A stretch of 23,575 nt of DNA from Spirochaetaceae bacterium (lineage in GTDB: Bacteria; Spirochaetota; Spirochaetia; SZUA-6; Fen-1364). Within the stretch, counting starts at the first letter, position 1; each line of letters opens with the position of its first letter. Position numbers and translations under genes: made by a program. Below the pieces are notes generated by a model, which saw only the letters and a program-made list of their open reading frames with translations, was not told the DNA's origin and ran no database searches. The stretch covers positions 5,343 through 28,917 of the forward strand of contig PLNO01000351.1 of assembly GCA_003141795.1 (NCBI GenBank), in the 5' to 3' direction. This document shows, piece after piece, positions 21,223-23,575 of the stretch.

Positions 21223-22434
21223 ATGAGCGATAAGAAGAAAGCGGCGTATGCCTTTCTCGTGCTCCTGGGCGTGGTCAGCCTCTTCTCCGATCTGACCTAC
21301 GAAGGCGCGCGGTCCATCCTCGGCCCGTACCTCCTCCTCCTCGGGGCGTCGGCCGCCACCGTGGGTTTCGTCTCCGGCCTCGGTGAGCTCATCGGTTATG
21401 CCCTGCGCCTTCTCACCGGCTTCGTGAGCGACAGGACGAAGCGCTACTGGCTCATGACCATCATCGGGTACGCCATCAACCTCGTCGCCATTCCGGCACT
21501 CGCCCTGGCGCCAGGTCTCGGCTGGGTCTATGCCTGCTGTCTCATCGTTCTCGAGCGATTCGGCAAGGCCATCCGTAACCCGGCCAAGACGACCCTGGCC
21601 TCGTTCGCCGCAACGGAAGTGGGCGTAGGCAAAGGCTTTGCCCTCCAGGAGGCCCTGGACCAGATCGGCGCCGTCCTGGGGCCGCTCATGCTCTTCCTCG
21701 TGCTCACCCTGAAAGGCGGGGCGGAGAAGCTTTCGGCGTACGCGCTGTGCTTCCTCATCCTGGCAGTCCCCGCGATCATTGCCCTCTCACTTCTCCTGGC
21801 CGCGCGGAAGCGCTATCCACGGCCCCACGAGCTCGAGAAGCCCGGGCATTCGGCATCGGTCGAAGGGATGCGCTCCGCCTACTGGTTCTACCTCGTGGGC
21901 ATCGCGCTTCTCGCCGCGGGTTTCGCGGATTTTCCCCTCATGGCGTATCACTTTACCCGGCAGAAGATCCTGCCCGACAATCTGGTCCCCGTCATCTATG
22001 CGGTCGCCATGGGGATCGACGCCCTCTCCGCCCTCTTCTTCGGACGGATGTATGACAGGAAGGGCATGACGGCAATCATCATCGCCTCGGCCATTTCTGC
22101 TTTCTTCGCCCCTCTCGTCTTCCTCTTTCGCGCCCCGAGCCTTGCCATTGCCGGCATCGTCCTCTGGGGCATCGGCATGGGCGCCCAGGAGTCCATACTC
22201 AAGGCGGCAGTGACGAGCCTCGTCCCCAGGGAAAAACGGGGCACGGCCTTCGGCTTTTTCAACGCGGGCTTCGGCGCGTTCTGGTTCGTCGGGAGTTGGG
22301 TCATGGGGGTCCTCTATGACAGGTCCCTCGTTGCACTCGTGGTTTTCTCCTTTGTCTGCCAGATCGCCTCGCTTCCCCTCTTCTTCAGGACGAAGAGGCT
22401 CATGAAGGTCCCGGAACTGACGACAGGGTCATGA
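21223..22434 (+). CDS. Major facilitator superfamily transporter
   Basis: A 403-aa integral membrane protein with about 11-12 hydrophobic helices, typical MFS size. The loop between helices 2 and 3 has GFVSDRTKRYW (about residues 66-76), matching the GxxxDRxGRR signature, and FGRMYDRKGM is its repeat in the second half. A central charged loop (about 190-215) separates the halves. SLFSDLTYEGARSILGPYL at the N-terminus is typical of a widespread uncharacterised MFS subgroup. Substrate is unknown; purines are possible only by location. The start ATG 21223 is 6 nt after the acyltransferase stop and has a weak ribosome site, so coupled translation is likely. Confidence 0.85.
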   Translation: MSDKKKAAYAFLVLLGVVSLFSDLTYEGARSILGPYLLLLGASAATVGFVSGLGELIGYALRLLTGFVSDRTKRYWLMTIIGYAINLVAIPALALAPGLGWVYACCLIVLERFGKAIRNPAKTTLASFAATEVGVGKGFALQEALDQIGAVLGPLMLFLVLTLKGGAEKLSAYALCFLILAVPAIIALSLLLAARKRYPRPHELEKPGHSASVEGMRSAYWFYLVGIALLAAGFADFPLMAYHFTRQKILPDNLVPVIYAVAMGIDALSALFFGRMYDRKGMTAIIIASAISAFFAPLVFLFRAPSLAIAGIVLWGIGMGAQESILKAAVTSLVPREKRGTAFGFFNAGFGAFWFVGSWVMGVLYDRSLVALVVFSFVCQIASLPLFFRTKRLMKVPELTTGS

Positions 22435-22832
22435 TGAAGCCCTGGTTTGCCACGGCCAAGCGGAAGGCGAAGAGGCTCAAGCGGCAGATATGGGCCATCT
22501 ATCTGGCGATGAAGAACCCGAGGACGCCGTTCCGCGCACGTCTCGTCATCATCATCACCGTTGCCTACGCGGTCTCACCCATCGACCTCATACCCGATTT
22601 CATACCGGTCCTCGGCTATCTGGACGACCTCATCGTGCTGCCCGCGCTCATCGCCCTGTCGATCCGCCTCATCCCGAAGGACGTCATGGCCGCCTCGCGG
22701 CGTGAAGCGTGGAAGCGGCTCGCCTCAGGGGAGAAGGTGAAGAGCCCGGCCGGGATAGCCGCAGCCGTGCTCTTCGTTCTCGTCTGGGCCGCCCTCATTG
22801 CCTGGGTGCTCTCCGTCGTGCTGCGCCGCTGA
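22431..22832 (+). CDS. YkvA/DUF1232 family small membrane protein
   Basis: A 133-aa protein with the DUF1232 core AVSPIDLIPDFIPVLGYLDD (about 47-66), a re-entrant hydrophobic hairpin, and a C-terminal transmembrane segment (about 107-130). The N-terminus is strongly basic (KRKAKRLKRQ). Function in bacteria is unknown. It overlaps the MFS gene by 4 nt (ATGA) and ends the run that began with the lipid kinase. The next 171 nt (22833-23003) hold no recognisable gene, only short palindromes such as GTCGTACGAC (22909-22918). Confidence 0.85.
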   Translation: MMKPWFATAKRKAKRLKRQIWAIYLAMKNPRTPFRARLVIIITVAYAVSPIDLIPDFIPVLGYLDDLIVLPALIALSIRLIPKDVMAASRREAWKRLASGEKVKSPAGIAAAVLFVLVWAALIAWVLSVVLRR

Positions 22833-23003
22833 CGATGCCTCAGACCACGAGTGCGAGCGCGGCGAGCATCGCGTCATGTCCTCGATCGACAGGATGCGAT
22901 GATCCCTTGTCGTACGACTCCGCTCGGCAATTAACATATTCTTCACGTGGAGCTCATCGCCCCTTAACGAAGAAGGCGCGACAATCCTTCAAAGGAGATC
23001 ACG

Positions 23004-23575
23004 ATGCGCCATTCCATCACCCGGTCCGTCTTCTCGGCAGTTTTCACGACGCTGCTTCTTCTCATCGCTGCCTTGGGGCTTGCGGGCTGCGCAACCGCCG
23101 GGACTCCGGTGGCATCGAGCTCGGCTGTCCTTGTCCGAGAAGCTCCCCCCGCGAACGGTGATTTCGACCAATTATTCGTTCTCCACGGCGATGCCGCGCG
23201 CGCGCCGATCACCTCGATCAGCCTCGATTCCGACGTACGGCTGCCGGCTGCCGCATGGCCGGCTGATGAGATGCGGCTCCGCATCGTCTCCTTCAACGAT
23301 CTGCACGACATGCTGACGCTCCCCAGCACGGCACGGGGCGACACGCATCTGCTTTCCCAGATGGTGAGGAGGGTGCGAGAGATCCGCGCCACGGCGGCTT
23401 CGAACACGGTCGTCCTCTTTGTCTCATCGGGGGATGACCACACCGGCTCGGCGTTCGACGAGCTTGTCGGAATGGATGTCGCCTCGTACGGCGTGGATCC
23501 CTCATACCACGCCTATTCACAGGCCGGGCTGGATGCGGCGGTGGTTGGCAACCACGAGCTTGACCGCGGCGCACG
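23004..23575 (+). CDS. Lipoprotein 5'-nucleotidase / metallophosphatase, N-terminal part
   Basis: An open frame of 190 codons running off the window end. It starts with a signal peptide and LAGC (lipidated C29), then a variable region to about 90. A calcineurin-like metallophosphatase domain follows in UshA/5'-nucleotidase order: FNDLHD (97-102, with D99 and H101), SSGDD (141-145, D144) and VGNHELDRG (181-189, N183, H184). It should act outside the cytoplasmic membrane, hydrolysing nucleotides to nucleosides or cyclic nucleotides to nucleotides. The start is set by AAAGGAGAT 5-13 nt before the ATG. TTCACG-17 bp-TAACGA upstream is only a weak promoter candidate. It could supply purines to the catabolic genes of this window (inference). 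The C-terminal substrate domain is outside the window. Confidence 0.85.
   Translation, partial: MRHSITRSVFSAVFTTLLLLIAALGLAGCATAGTPVASSSAVLVREAPPANGDFDQLFVLHGDAARAPITSISLDSDVRLPAAAWPADEMRLRIVSFNDLHDMLTLPSTARGDTHLLSQMVRRVREIRATAASNTVVLFVSSGDDHTGSAFDELVGMDVASYGVDPSYHAYSQAGLDAAVVGNHELDRGA

Noticed and set aside
22833..22950. Short minus-strand reading frame ending in DAMLAALALVV, possible gene remnant
   Set aside because: About 36 codons between stops with no start codon; the tail looks enzyme-like, but is too short to support a pseudogene call.
1..23575. CRISPR arrays, tRNA or rRNA genes, insertion sequences
   Set aside because: No spaced direct repeats, clover-leaf sequences, rRNA cores or transposase-like proteins were seen on reading both strands.

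Overview
The window is about 65% G+C by eye and almost fully coding. It comes from a chromosome of an anaerobic or facultatively anaerobic heterotrophic bacterium. No rRNA, tRNA, insertion sequence, CRISPR array or phage gene was seen. Taxonomy cannot be fixed from sequence alone. Four putative lipoproteins, many molybdo-flavoenzyme genes and several apparently leaderless starts fit a high-GC spirochaete or a deep-branching actinobacterium (Coriobacteriia-like). Both are guesses.

The core is a purine / uric-acid catabolism locus of the E. coli ygeWXY-xdhABC-ssnA-ygfM-xdhD type, in three blocks on the + strand. Block 1 (339-4967) is ygeY (M20 hydrolase) followed by a three-subunit xanthine dehydrogenase: Mo subunit, [2Fe-2S] subunit, FAD subunit. 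Block 2 (11457-13630) is a short-chain dehydrogenase coupled to an 8-oxoguanine deaminase-type amidohydrolase. Block 3 (14872-19612) is ygfM (FAD subunit), the large xdhD and the YgeW carbamoyltransferase, all overlapping. The inferred flow is hydroxylation or deamination of purines to xanthine/urate, further redox chemistry by XdhD/YgfM, then hydrolysis and carbamoyl transfer by YgeY/YgeW. ygeX, ygfK, ssnA and a hydantoinase gene, often found with these genes, are not in the window.

Between the blocks are other modules. Positions 5002-5811 hold an NlpC/P60-like lipoprotein. Positions 6069-7854 hold a two-lipoprotein flavin reductase system (FMN-binding protein plus fumarate-reductase-type flavoprotein), ending in a strong terminator. 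On the minus strand there are an E2-type acyltransferase plus a divergent S-adenosylhomocysteinase homologue (9978-7937), an SPFH / ribbon-helix-helix / zinc-ribbon operon with a strong promoter and internal operator-like dyad (11402-10033), and small housekeeping genes for parvulin, GNAT and CsbD (14685-13637). After YgeW comes a lipid/membrane run: diacylglycerol-kinase-like, PlsC-like, MFS, YkvA. The window ends inside a lipoprotein 5'-nucleotidase gene, which might supply nucleosides to the purine pathway.

The most interesting observations are: XdhD keeps a ferredoxin-like domain without any of its eight cluster cysteines; its active-site pocket differs from that of its neighbour XdhA at the two purine-binding positions; several genes have a -10 box 6-8 nt before the start codon (leaderless pattern); the SPFH promoter carries a dyad; and the SAHase homologue has changed catalytic residues.
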